Assembly: GCA_028767165.1 (NCBI GenBank)
Contig: JARACJ010000003.1
Coordinates: 186,001-250,000, forward strand
Length of the DNA: 64,000 bases
Reading direction: 5' to 3'
From: Proteobacteria bacterium DTSAM18
GTDB taxonomy: Bacteria; Myxococcota_A; UBA796; GCA-2862545
A program made the position numbers and the translations under genes. Below are positions 50,811 through 59,237 of the stretch, piece by piece; positions within the stretch are counted from its first letter, which is position 1, and the number at the start of each line of letters is the position of its first letter. The notes below the pieces were generated by a model that had not been told where the DNA came from, did not search any database, and was given only the letters and a program-made list of their open reading frames with translations.

Positions 50811-51668
50811 GTGCTGCCTTCTCTCGCCGTCGTGCTCGCCACCCGTAACCGACCGGACGCCCTCGCCCAGGTCCTCAAGGATCTCATCGGGCAGTCGGAG
50901 GACGTCGCGGAGCTGTGGGTGGTCGACCAGTCCGACGGCCCCTTCGCCCTGCGCACGCGCACCAACGTGTCCGCCTGCCCGGGCTGGCACTACGTCCACC
51001 TGCGCAAGGCCAACCTTCCAGCGGCCAGGAACGAAGGTGTGAGGCGGGTCTCGAGCGATCTGGTGTTGTTCCTGGACGACGACGTGCGGGTGCACCCCGG
51101 CTGCCTGCGGGCCCACAGGGAGGCGTTCGCGTCCGATCCCCGGCTCGGCGGCGCCTCCGGCCGCATCCTGGAGGCCGTGGTGAAGCCCAACGCGGCCCAC
51201 ACCACCAACCGCCTGGCCCTCAACGGACGCATCCGCACCCGCCTGGACGGCACCCGCCCCACCACGCTGCGCAGCCTCAAGGGGGCCCACATGTGCTACC
51301 GGCGCCAGGCGCTCGAGGAGGCAGGCCCCGCGGACGAGCGACTGGTGGGCACGGCCTTCCTGGAGGACACCGACTGGTCGATGCGGGTACGACGGGCCGG
51401 CTGGCGTCTGCGGTTCCTGCCCGACGCCGTGGTGGAGCACCTGTCCCTTCCGATGGGTGGGGTCCGCACGCAGGACCCGGTGCGGGATCACGAGTGGTGG
51501 CGCTTCCACCACACCGCCTACGTGGTGCGCAAGCTGCGGCCGTGGAGCCTGCCCCTGGCCGCGGCCACCTTCGGCGCCATCGGCGTGAAGAAGGGCCTGC
51601 AGGACCGCTCCGTGAAGAGGGCCGTGTCGCTGTGGTCGGCCTTCGCCCGAGGGCTCGGCGAGGACTGA
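50811..51668 (+). CDS. GT2-family glycosyltransferase
   Basis: The 285-residue protein has the GT-A signatures AVVLATRNRPDALAQVL, LPAARNEGVRRVSSD, and LVLFLDDDVRVHPG with the Asp-x-Asp metal motif, then FLEDTDWSMRVRRAGWRLRF (ED motif). It transfers a sugar from a nucleotide donor, probably to a cell-surface glycan. No membrane helices. GTG 50811 has GGAG 6 bases before it, inside the first codons of the divergent methyltransferase gene. Its stop abuts GluQ-RS at TGATCA. Confidence 0.88.
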   Translation: MLPSLAVVLATRNRPDALAQVLKDLIGQSEDVAELWVVDQSDGPFALRTRTNVSACPGWHYVHLRKANLPAARNEGVRRVSSDLVLFLDDDVRVHPGCLRAHREAFASDPRLGGASGRILEAVVKPNAAHTTNRLALNGRIRTRLDGTRPTTLRSLKGAHMCYRRQALEEAGPADERLVGTAFLEDTDWSMRVRRAGWRLRFLPDAVVEHLSLPMGGVRTQDPVRDHEWWRFHHTAYVVRKLRPWSLPLAAATFGAIGVKKGLQDRSVKRAVSLWSAFARGLGED

Positions 51669-52511
51669 TCAGCGCGGCGCCACCTGGATGGGGCCCCGCG
51701 GGATGCGTCGCCAGTCGAACAGGTCGACCACCTCGGCCGGGTAGGACGCCGAGGGCAGTCCGAGCCAGGGCAGCACCTGGGACCAGATGTCCGAAGGCCG
51801 GTAGCCCCGCTCGCGCAGGCTCGCGACCGCCTCGCTGCCGTGGCTCTTGGACAGCTTGCGGCCGTCGGGCCCGAGGATGACGGGCGTATGGGCCCAGGCG
51901 GGCTCCGTGTGCCCGAGGAGGCGCCACATGTACTGCTGGATGGCGGTGAAGGGCAGGATGTCGGCACCCCGGACCACCTGGGTGACGCCGTCGGCGATGT
52001 CGTCGGTGACCACCGCGAGCAGGTAGGTGGACAGGCCGTCCCGGCGGACGAGGATGGGGTCCTGGGAGGGATCGAGCCCGAGCACCTGGGGCCCGAACAC
52101 CTGGTCGTCGAAGCGGACCTCTTGCGTGGGCAGCGCGAGCCGGAGGGGACCCGTCTCGTGGCCGGCCTGGCGGCAGGACAGGGGGTGCTCGCCCTGCAGG
52201 GACTTGAGCAGCTTGCGGGTGCAGCCGCAGTGGTAGGTGTGGTCCTGCAGCACCTTCAGCGTGGGCCGGTAGTCGCGGGTGGACTGCCGCTCGGTCTCCT
52301 CGTCCCAGTGCAGGCCCAGCCAGTCGAGGTCGCGTCGGATGCCATCCTCGATCTCCTGGCGGGCACGGACGGCGTCGACGTCTTCCATGCGCAGCAGGAG
52401 GCGTCCTCCTGCCTTGCGGACGGCGAGCCACGCTGCGGCGAACGCGCAGACGTTTCCGAGGTGCAGCTCGCCGGAGGGGGTGGGGGCGAGGCGGCCGATG
52501 ACGGGGGACAT
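51669..52511 (-). CDS. gluQ: Glutamyl-Q tRNA(Asp) synthetase
   Basis: This enzyme glutamylates queuosine in tRNA(Asp). The 280-residue protein is a truncated glutamyl-tRNA synthetase lacking the anticodon-binding domain. It has the nucleotide motif APTPSGELHLGN (HIGH-like, about residues 9-20), zinc-binding Cys in YHCGCTRK and SCRQAG, and the KLSKSH signature (about 228). ATG 52511 overlaps the preceding stop (TGATG). It is the third gene of the leftward operon with the outer-membrane protein and the subtilase-like protein. Confidence 0.93.
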   Translation of the reverse strand: MSPVIGRLAPTPSGELHLGNVCAFAAAWLAVRKAGGRLLLRMEDVDAVRARQEIEDGIRRDLDWLGLHWDEETERQSTRDYRPTLKVLQDHTYHCGCTRKLLKSLQGEHPLSCRQAGHETGPLRLALPTQEVRFDDQVFGPQVLGLDPSQDPILVRRDGLSTYLLAVVTDDIADGVTQVVRGADILPFTAIQQYMWRLLGHTEPAWAHTPVILGPDGRKLSKSHGSEAVASLRERGYRPSDIWSQVLPWLGLPSASYPAEVVDLFDWRRIPRGPIQVAPR

Positions 52512-53974
52512 CAGTAGGCGAGCTCCAGGTGACCGCCGAGCAGGAAGGCATCCCCGGCGGCGACGAGGGCCTCGCCGCCCCGGGGGGCGCCGGGCATGCG
52601 GCCGGTGGGGTGCCCGACCACCTCGGTGGGGACGAGCCGGTGGTATTGCATGGAGACGTGGAAGGCCATGCGCTGCCGGGTCGGGTTCCAGGGCGCGCCC
52701 CAGACCACCCCCGCGCCGCCCGCGAGCCACCAGCGGGGGGCGTCCATGAGGGCACTGCGCTCGTCCTGGCCGGCGATGGCCGAGGTCTCGAAGCCGCCAC
52801 CGCCCCGCAGGGTGAGGGCCACCTGGTCCACGCCCTTCAGGCCCGTCCACGGGGGGAGGAAGCCCTCGACGGATGCGGCAAGGCGCCAGGTGTCCTGGAA
52901 GCCGATCGCCGTGCCGTTGCCGGAGGCGAGGCCGTCGTCGAGCTGGAAGCCGGGCCCCTGGACCGTGGAGTCGAGCAGGTGGGTGGTGGAAGGCCGCGCG
53001 GCAGACCACTGGGACCAGCGCATGTCGGCCTGCAGCCGGGCCGCGTCGGCGATGCGGTAGCCGACCCCGAGATCGACCTTCATCGGCGTGTAGTTGTCGA
53101 ACATCAGCAGCCAGGCCTGAAGGAACCCGGCGGCGTGGATGGGGTCGAGGGAGCCGACGTCCTCCGCGTGCACGTTCAGCTGGGCGTCGACGAAGACGTC
53201 GGTGGAGACGCCCCCCGGTGCCCGCCAGCCCGCGCCGAAGGTGAGGCCCCGCAGCGCATCGGACCACGCGCCGAGGTCGAGCTGGATCCCGACGACCGGC
53301 AGGATGCTCGGGTAGACGTCGAGAAGCACCTCGTGCACGTCGATGCTGCCGCCCGTGACCGCGTCGTCATCGTCGTCCTCCACCGTGGTGACGTCGAGAT
53401 CGGCCGTGAGCGCCACCTGGAAGTCGACACGGGGGAGCACCTCGGCACCCACGCCGATGCGGAGGCCGCGCACCGGCTGGGCCGCGATGCCGGCCACGAG
53501 CTGGTAGCGGAGCATGCGATCGGTGTAGCGGAGGTAGTAGGGGATGGACGGCTCGTAGGGCCGGAACCGGTGGATCCGATCGCCGGAGACGGAGGCCGAC
53601 AGCCCCACGCCCACGAAACGCCCGATCTGACGCCCGAGGGCCACCTCGATGCGCGACAGGTTCTGCGGGCGGATGTCCGGCTGCAGCGGGGGATCGTCGT
53701 CGTCGATGACGCCGTCGCGGTTGGTGTCCCACCACAGGTCGGGGGACGGGGCGAACCCGAAGGTGCCCCACTGGAACCCGGCCATCAGGTGCGGCTGGGT
53801 GAGTCCCGCGAACCCCGCCACGTTGATGAGGCCGGAGGTGGCGTCGGACACCACCGAGACCCCGGTGCCGCCCCGACCGGTCTGCTCGGGCCCGAACCCG
53901 AACTCGTCGGCGGGGTTGGCGTGCGCCAGCGCCGGGCCCAGCAGGATCGGCCACAGTGCAGCGGAGGGCCTCAT
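52511..53974 (-). CDS. FadL/OmpP1-like outer-membrane protein
   Basis: The 487-residue product has a signal peptide (MRPSAALWPILLGPALAHA), and an N-terminal plug-like stretch EFGFGPEQTGRGGTGVSVVSDATSGLINVAG typical of OmpP1/FadL (GR/GA pattern). An acidic loop (DTNRDGVIDDDDPP) is a calcium-binding-like feature. The rest is long amphipathic strands ending GGHLELAY. FadL-type channels pass hydrophobic compounds such as long-chain fatty acids. The start overlaps the upstream gene (ATGA) and its stop overlaps the GluQ-RS start, so the three are coupled. Confidence 0.8.
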   Translation of the reverse strand: MRPSAALWPILLGPALAHANPADEFGFGPEQTGRGGTGVSVVSDATSGLINVAGFAGLTQPHLMAGFQWGTFGFAPSPDLWWDTNRDGVIDDDDPPLQPDIRPQNLSRIEVALGRQIGRFVGVGLSASVSGDRIHRFRPYEPSIPYYLRYTDRMLRYQLVAGIAAQPVRGLRIGVGAEVLPRVDFQVALTADLDVTTVEDDDDDAVTGGSIDVHEVLLDVYPSILPVVGIQLDLGAWSDALRGLTFGAGWRAPGGVSTDVFVDAQLNVHAEDVGSLDPIHAAGFLQAWLLMFDNYTPMKVDLGVGYRIADAARLQADMRWSQWSAARPSTTHLLDSTVQGPGFQLDDGLASGNGTAIGFQDTWRLAASVEGFLPPWTGLKGVDQVALTLRGGGGFETSAIAGQDERSALMDAPRWWLAGGAGVVWGAPWNPTRQRMAFHVSMQYHRLVPTEVVGHPTGRMPGAPRGGEALVAAGDAFLLGGHLELAY

Positions 53975-54708
53975 GCGAGGCCGAGACCCTTCATCGGGAG
54001 CAGCGCGCGCTCCTCGAGGGCCTCCCGCCAGGTGGTGAGCGGCACGTCACCGAGGGCCTCCCGCACCGACGCGGCGAGGAGGGTGAGCTGCAGGGGCGCC
54101 CAGGCCGGATGGTGCCCGGTGCCTTCGAGGTGATCGGGCCCCACCCAGCAGCCGCTCCACCGGGGCCAGTCTCCGGCTTCGTAGTGCTCGGGCGGCAGGT
54201 GGTAGACCTCGCCGACGCGACAGGCTTCGTGGGCGTGGACGGTGAGGGCGTCGAGGCTGATGGGGCCGCGGCCGTCCGGCAACGCGGCGAAGATGACCAT
54301 CCGGTCGCGTGCGGCTGCCCGGCGAGCGACCTCGGGAAGCCAGCGTGCGGCCTCGAGCGCGTCGGAGGGGGGCAACGGGCAGCAGATGATCTCCGCGCCC
54401 GCTGCCACGGCGGTCTCGATGCCGGCGGCGAGCTGCGCGGCCTGGGGCTCGGTGCCCGGCTCGTGGACCTTCACCACCGACAGCTGCATGCCCGGCAGGT
54501 GCTCCACGAGGGCCGCGGCCCAGGCGGTGCAGGTGGGGCTGCTGCTGTGGAACGCGCGCACGATGCGTGCCTGGCCCGTGAGCCCGAGCTGCACGCCCCA
54601 GCCGTCGACGCCGTGGCGGGTGAGTCCGGGCCACGAGGGGTCGATGCCCGCGCCCACGAGGGCCACCTGGACCCCCTTGCCTGTGCGTTCCTTTCCTCGG
54701 TATCGCAT
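53971..54708 (-). CDS. Subtilase-like protein lacking the catalytic triad
   Basis: The 245-residue product has the general topology of a peptidase S8 domain: GKGVQVALVGAGID aligns with the usual start with the catalytic Asp (residue 19 is Gly here), SSPTCTAWAAALV with HGTHVAG (His replaced), PGMQLSVVKV and AAGIETAVAAGAEIICCPL with the following strand-helix. A Ser in a GTSMAAP-like motif is also missing near the C-terminus (HHPAWAPLQ). It is probably a pseudo-protease or an adaptor; no signal peptide is seen. It heads a three-gene operon with the outer-membrane protein and GluQ-RS. Assignment rests on motif similarity by eye. Confidence 0.65.
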   Translation of the reverse strand: MRYRGKERTGKGVQVALVGAGIDPSWPGLTRHGVDGWGVQLGLTGQARIVRAFHSSSPTCTAWAAALVEHLPGMQLSVVKVHEPGTEPQAAQLAAGIETAVAAGAEIICCPLPPSDALEAARWLPEVARRAAARDRMVIFAALPDGRGPISLDALTVHAHEACRVGEVYHLPPEHYEAGDWPRWSGCWVGPDHLEGTGHHPAWAPLQLTLLAASVREALGDVPLTTWREALEERALLPMKGLGLA

Positions 54709-54853
54709 CTGCTCCCCAATCGGGCGCTATGGTGCAGCAGAACGCGCAGGCTTTCAAGAAGCGTCGATGACCGACGAACGACAGGATGCGGCAAGGCGCG
54801 GACGCACCCCTTGTGGCAGGATACCGGGCCCCACGAGACACAGGAGTCACGAC

Positions 54854-56170
54854 GTGGATCGATTGGAGGACATCCACCGCAAGCTGTCTGCGAGCGCATC
54901 CACGGATCGCACCGCGGGCAGCGAGGGGGAGCGGCAGATGCTCGACGCCGTGCGCAGCGTGCTCGGCCCCGACATCCACACCCGCTCCGAAGGGCTGGTG
55001 GCCCACACGCGCCCCCACCTGGTCATGGGGTTCGTGGCGGCCGCGCTGCTGGTGGGCGGCCTGCTGGGTGTGTGGTTCCCCAAGGTGGGCCTGTTCCTCC
55101 TCATCGGTGGCGCCATCGGCCTCGTGGGCGAGGGAACGGGTCGCTTTCCGGTGGTGCGGTGGTGGATGCCGCGCTGGCCCGCCTACAACCTCGTGGTGCC
55201 GCCCCAGGGTGAGTGGAACCGCGGCGGTGACGCCCCCCTGGGCACGGTCATCCTCTCCACGCCTCTCGACGTGCCGCGCTACCGGCCTCCGGGTGGGCGC
55301 TGGCTGAAGCGTCCCTACCGGCTGATCACCGTCGCGGGCACGCTGCTCGGCGCCATGTTGTTCCTCCGGGTGCTGTCCGCCCAGCTCGACGAGGTGCTCG
55401 TCCCGATCTACTGGGTCGTGCTCGCGCTGTCGGCGGTGATCATGGGCATCGGCCTCGTGGTGCGCAGCCCGGATGTCGAGGAGCTGCAGGACGTCAGCGG
55501 GCTCGCCAGCACGGCCGACCTGCTCCTGCGCCTGCGCCGCTCCCCGGTCGAGGGCCTGCAGGTGTGGGGCCTGTTCACGGCAGCAGGCTGTGCCCACCAG
55601 GACGGCATGCGCGCCTTCCTCGCGCTGCGTGCACACAACCTTCCGGGCCCCCTGTTCGTGCTCAGCCTGAACCACGTCGGCCGCCCCGTGCTCAAGGCGG
55701 CGGTCTCCGAGGGCCCGCTCGTGCCCCAGCACCACCGCCCCACGGGCCCGTCCCTCGTCGAGCGGCTGTCCTGGGCGGGACTCCACCTGCCCCGCACGGA
55801 CCAGGGCACCCCCACCGACGCCCGCGCGGCCCTCAACCTCGGCCACAGGGCCTTGTCCCTCGTGGGCGGCCAGGAGCCGAGCTCGATCTCGGGCATGCGG
55901 TATGCCGTGCACGTAGCCGATCTCATGCTTCGTTGGTTCGGCGAGGACCTTCGCCGCGTGGCCACGGAGCGCCCCGTGGTGGAGTCCATCGAGCAGCCCA
56001 CCGTCGAGGAGCCGGAGGCCGCGCCGGAGGCCCGGGAGCCCCAGGACCGCCCGGCTCGCAGGCCCCTCGACCCCTTCCCGCCGGCTCCGGATCGCCGTGG
56101 CCCCCCGCCGGTGCCCCAGGAGGATCAGTCACCGTCGGTGGACCGACCGTCCGAGGACGACGAGGACTGA
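54854..56170 (+). CDS. Membrane protein with degenerate M28-like peptidase domain
   Basis: The 438-residue product has an N-terminal RTAGSEGE-type motif (TDRTAGSEGERQML, about residues 17-30), two pairs of membrane helices (about 60-100 and 160-205), a possible M28 strand LSTPLDV (about 136; normally AHYDS, so the His is lost), SGLASTADLLLRL and WGLFTAAGCAHQDGM, and a Pro-rich acidic tail (about 385-438). It may be a catalytically dead relative of M28 zinc peptidases, but the similarity is distant. GTG 54854 has CAGGAG 7 bases upstream. No obvious partner gene is adjacent. Confidence 0.55.
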   Translation: MDRLEDIHRKLSASASTDRTAGSEGERQMLDAVRSVLGPDIHTRSEGLVAHTRPHLVMGFVAAALLVGGLLGVWFPKVGLFLLIGGAIGLVGEGTGRFPVVRWWMPRWPAYNLVVPPQGEWNRGGDAPLGTVILSTPLDVPRYRPPGGRWLKRPYRLITVAGTLLGAMLFLRVLSAQLDEVLVPIYWVVLALSAVIMGIGLVVRSPDVEELQDVSGLASTADLLLRLRRSPVEGLQVWGLFTAAGCAHQDGMRAFLALRAHNLPGPLFVLSLNHVGRPVLKAAVSEGPLVPQHHRPTGPSLVERLSWAGLHLPRTDQGTPTDARAALNLGHRALSLVGGQEPSSISGMRYAVHVADLMLRWFGEDLRRVATERPVVESIEQPTVEEPEAAPEAREPQDRPARRPLDPFPPAPDRRGPPPVPQEDQSPSVDRPSEDDED

Positions 56171-56176
56171 CGGGGG

Positions 56177-58030
56177 CTAGTCCTCGAACAGCTCGAGGGC
56201 GGCCTTGGGCCGCTTGAAGGGCGCGATGATGTACGAGCCCTGCATCCGTTCACGGGACTCGCGCAGGATCTGCCGCGCGATGTCGAAGCCCTCGCGACGG
56301 GCCTCCGGACCGGCGTCGTGCAGGCGCTTGAGCACGTGGTCGGGCACCACGATGCCGGGCACCTCGTTGTGCAGGCGCTGGGCGAGCCGGAAGCTGGTGA
56401 GGGGCCACACCGCGGACATGACGGGGATCGGCGAGCTGCCGCCCAGGCGGTCCAGGAAGCGCTCCCAGGCGTGCCACTCGAAGAACACCTGGGTCATGGC
56501 GAACTGGGCGCCGTTGTCGATCTTGGCCTTGTACCGATCGACCTCGAGGTCGAGATCCTCGGCATTGGGGTTCACGGCCACGCCGATGTGGAAGTCCGGC
56601 GGGGAGCCGAGGTTGTTGCCGAAGCAGTCGCGGCCGTCGTTGAGCTCGCGGATCTTCTTCACGAGCCCGACGGAGTCGGTCTGGTAGACGTCGGTGCTGC
56701 CCGGCTCGCCGTGGACCATCGAGGGGTCGCCCGTGATCACCAGCACGTTGCGCACGCCCATGTTCCAGGCGCCGAGCAGGTTGCCCTGGATGCCCATCAG
56801 GCTCGCGTCGCGCGGGGTGTAGTGGGCGATGGTCTCCACGCCCTCCCGCTCGATGAGCGCGCTCATCCACAGGCTGTCCATGTGCAGGCGCGCCATGGGG
56901 TTGGAGTTCACGTCGACGGCGCTCACCACGCCGGCGTCGCGGAACGCCCGCACGGCGTCGAGGACGAGGTCGGTGCGGATGCCCTTGGGGGGATCGACCT
57001 GCATGGAGACGACGAACTCGCCCCGGGCGAACCGCTCGCGCAGGGTGTTGCCGTCGGCGGCCACCGCCCGTGCGGGACGCTTGCGGGCGGGCGCGGGAAG
57101 CTCGGTGATCGGGGCAGGGGACTTGCGCCGGACCTCGATCTTCGTGATCGCCTCGGCCATGGCGCGGATCTGCTCAGGCGTGGTGCCGCAGCAGCCACCG
57201 ATGATGGAGGCGCCTGCCTCCGCGGCGTCGAGGGCGAACTGGCGGTAGTACTCCGGGTCGGTGGCCGGAAACAGGAACCGGCCGCCGGCGCGTCGGGGCA
57301 GGCCGGAGTTGGGCTGCACCGACAGCGGACGGCCGCCGGCACGGCGCGAGAGGTACCGCAGCGGCGACAGCATCTGGGCGGGGCCACGGGAGCAGTTCAG
57401 GCCCAGGGCGTCGGCGTCGATCTCGGCGAGCGCATCCAGGCGCTCGGTGATGGTGGTGTCGTAGCCGTCCTCGTCGCTCCACTCGTCTGCCGCCGGCAGC
57501 GTGAGCTGGGCCAGGATGGGCAGGCCGGAAGCCTTGCGGACCGCGTCGACGGCCACCTTGAGCTCCCAGGGGTCGGAGAAGGTCTCGAGGACGAACATGT
57601 CGACACCGCGGTCGTCGAGGGCGCTGGCCTGCTCGGAGAACACCTCGATGAGCTCCGACCGCATGGCGTCCGAGTGATCGGTGACGGCGTCCGTCGGGCC
57701 GATGGAGCCCGCGATGAGGGCATCCTTGCCCGCGATCTCACGGGCCTCGCGCGCCAGCTTGACCGCCTTGCTGTTGATCTTCGAGACCTGGTCCTCCAGG
57801 CCGAACCGCGCCAGCTTGAGCCGGTTGGCGCCGAAGGTGTTGGTCTCGATCATGCGGGAGCCGGCCTGCAGGTAGGCCAGGTGCACCTTCAGGACGGTGT
57901 CCGGGTGGGTGAGGTTGGTCTCGTCCGTGCAGCGGAAGGGACTGTCGACCATCTGGTGCAGCATCGACCCCATGCCCCCGTCGGCGACGACGATCTCGGT
58001 GCTGGTGAGCTGGTGTAGTCTGCTGGACAA
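56177..58030 (-). CDS. Homocysteine S-methyltransferase / methylenetetrahydrofolate reductase fusion (YitJ-like)
   Basis: The 617-residue protein carries two enzymes of methionine synthesis. The N-terminal part (about residues 1-300) is a homocysteine methyltransferase with the zinc Cys in LNCSRGP and GGCCGTTP. The C-terminal part (about 335-617) is a MetF-like TIM barrel (VVSMQVDPPKG, VLVITGDPSMVHGEPG, GAQFAMTQVFFE). Such fusions (B. subtilis YitJ) provide methyl-THF directly. ATG 58030 precedes 150 bases before the divergent TetR-like gene. No SAM riboswitch or MetJ box was found. Confidence 0.92.
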   Translation of the reverse strand: MSSRLHQLTSTEIVVADGGMGSMLHQMVDSPFRCTDETNLTHPDTVLKVHLAYLQAGSRMIETNTFGANRLKLARFGLEDQVSKINSKAVKLAREAREIAGKDALIAGSIGPTDAVTDHSDAMRSELIEVFSEQASALDDRGVDMFVLETFSDPWELKVAVDAVRKASGLPILAQLTLPAADEWSDEDGYDTTITERLDALAEIDADALGLNCSRGPAQMLSPLRYLSRRAGGRPLSVQPNSGLPRRAGGRFLFPATDPEYYRQFALDAAEAGASIIGGCCGTTPEQIRAMAEAITKIEVRRKSPAPITELPAPARKRPARAVAADGNTLRERFARGEFVVSMQVDPPKGIRTDLVLDAVRAFRDAGVVSAVDVNSNPMARLHMDSLWMSALIEREGVETIAHYTPRDASLMGIQGNLLGAWNMGVRNVLVITGDPSMVHGEPGSTDVYQTDSVGLVKKIRELNDGRDCFGNNLGSPPDFHIGVAVNPNAEDLDLEVDRYKAKIDNGAQFAMTQVFFEWHAWERFLDRLGGSSPIPVMSAVWPLTSFRLAQRLHNEVPGIVVPDHVLKRLHDAGPEARREGFDIARQILRESRERMQGSYIIAPFKRPKAALELFED

Positions 58031-58128
58031 GTGGCCTCCCTGCGTGTGGGGCGCTTGATAACATCCGGGGGTCGGGTCCGGAACCGATCAGACCGGGCCC
58101 CGTTGGCGGCAGCGGGGTCAAAATGCTA

Positions 58129-58143
58129 ATATGCCGTGCATAT
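58129..58143. promoter_or_regulatory. Palindromic operator candidate upstream of the TetR-like gene
   Basis: ATATGC-CGT-GCATAT is a perfect 15-base inverted repeat in the 150-base gap between the methionine gene and the TetR-like gene, 38 bases before that gene. It could be bound by the TetR-like protein itself, and would affect both genes. Confidence 0.5.
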
Positions 58144-58180
58144 GATGATGAAATAACGGCGTTACCCGGAGGGGTCCCGA

Positions 58181-58630
58181 ATGTCCAGCATCGAACTGGC
58201 CAACAACCTGGTGGAAAAGGCCATCGAGGCGCTCGAGCAGGTCGAGAGTCCGTCCCTTCGCGCCATCACAAAGGCCGCCGGCAGCAGTACCCAGATGGTC
58301 TACACGCTCTTCGGTGGCGCGGCGGGCCTTTGGGCGGCGGCCGCGGAGACCTCCACCATGCTGCTGCTCGAGGCCCTCGCCACGGCGCCCGCCAGCCGCG
58401 AGGCGCGCATCCGCGCCTGGTGGACCTGGCTCGACGACCACACGGGTCCCGCCCGGGCCATCGTGCGTGCCGGTTCCAGCAGCAAGCTGTTCGAGCTCAC
58501 CTTCTCGGGTGCCCTGATGCTGCAGGGCACAGGCGACCAGGCGCGGCTCATCGGCGCCCGTCACCTGTACGACCAGGGGGTCTGGAGCTCCGAGGACGCC
58601 CTTCAGGTGGCCCTGGGCGCACAGGGCTGA
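58181..58630 (+). CDS. Short TetR-like transcriptional regulator
   Basis: The 149-residue protein has an N-terminal helix-turn-helix of TetR type (about residues 20-55; SLRAITKAAGSSTQMVYTLFGGAAGLW) and a short helical C-terminal part, shorter than the usual 190-210 residue family. It would bind the palindrome just upstream and may control itself and the divergent methionine gene. The ligand is unknown. ATG 58181 follows CGGAGGGG. A hairpin follows the stop. Confidence 0.82.
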   Translation: MSSIELANNLVEKAIEALEQVESPSLRAITKAAGSSTQMVYTLFGGAAGLWAAAAETSTMLLLEALATAPASREARIRAWWTWLDDHTGPARAIVRAGSSSKLFELTFSGALMLQGTGDQARLIGARHLYDQGVWSSEDALQVALGAQG

Positions 58631-58637
58631 TGCAGGA

Positions 58638-58668
58638 ACGGGCGCTCCACCGTGGGGTGGGCGCCCGT
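58638..58668. terminator. Hairpin between convergent TetR-like gene and panD
   Basis: ACGGGCGC (58638-58645) pairs with GCGCCCGT (58661-58668), and the stem continues inside as CCACC/GGTGG. It lies in the short gap between convergent genes. No U-tract. Confidence 0.6.
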
Positions 58669-58697
58669 GTGCTGAACGGCGGGGATGCCGCGGGAGC

Positions 58698-59108
58698 TCA
58701 GGCCTGAGCGGACCGGGTGACCCGGGGCGGCATCTGGGGGCCGGGGATCTCCTGGCGCTGGTCGATCATCCGGTTGTTCTCGTCGACCATCACGACCGTG
58801 GGCACGTGCGTGCGGGCCTCTTCGTCGGACATGTTGGCGTAGGTGGCGAGGATGACGAGGTCGCCGGGAGCCATCAGGTGGGCGGCCGCGCCGTTGACGC
58901 AGATGACGCCGGAGCCGTGAGGGCCGGCCAGCGTGTAGGTGACCAGGCGGGTGCCCTGGGTGACGTTCCAGATGTGGACCTCTTCGTTCTCCAGCATGCC
59001 GGCGGCGTCCATCAGGTCCTTGTCGATGGTGACGCTTCCCTCGTAGTCGAGATCGGCGTGGGTCACGGTGGCACGGTGGATCTTGGACAGGAACATACGA
59101 CGTTGCAT
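58698..59108 (-). CDS. panD: Aspartate 1-decarboxylase
   Basis: PanD makes beta-alanine for pantothenate and coenzyme A. The 136-residue proenzyme has the N-terminal [22 protein letters not shown], with the self-cleavage site between Gly and Ser (about residues 24-25), GERVHIWN-like EEVHIWNV, and [19 protein letters not shown]. It needs pyruvoyl formation at the Ser. ATG 59108 is taken because GGAGG is 6 bases upstream. panB and panC are not in the window. Confidence 0.96.
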   Translation of the reverse strand: MQRRMFLSKIHRATVTHADLDYEGSVTIDKDLMDAAGMLENEEVHIWNVTQGTRLVTYTLAGPHGSGVICVNGAAAHLMAPGDLVILATYANMSDEEARTHVPTVVMVDENNRMIDQRQEIPGPQMPPRVTRSAQA

Positions 59109-59237
59109 GGGCATCCTCCAATCAGGGGCGCCAGGGGCGGAAGGGGAAGGTGGCGTGCCTTTATCGCCATCTGTAGGCTTGTGCGAGTGCCGGATGGAAT
59201 CCAGACACTTGATGAACCGGGAAACAGGGGGGAAACG

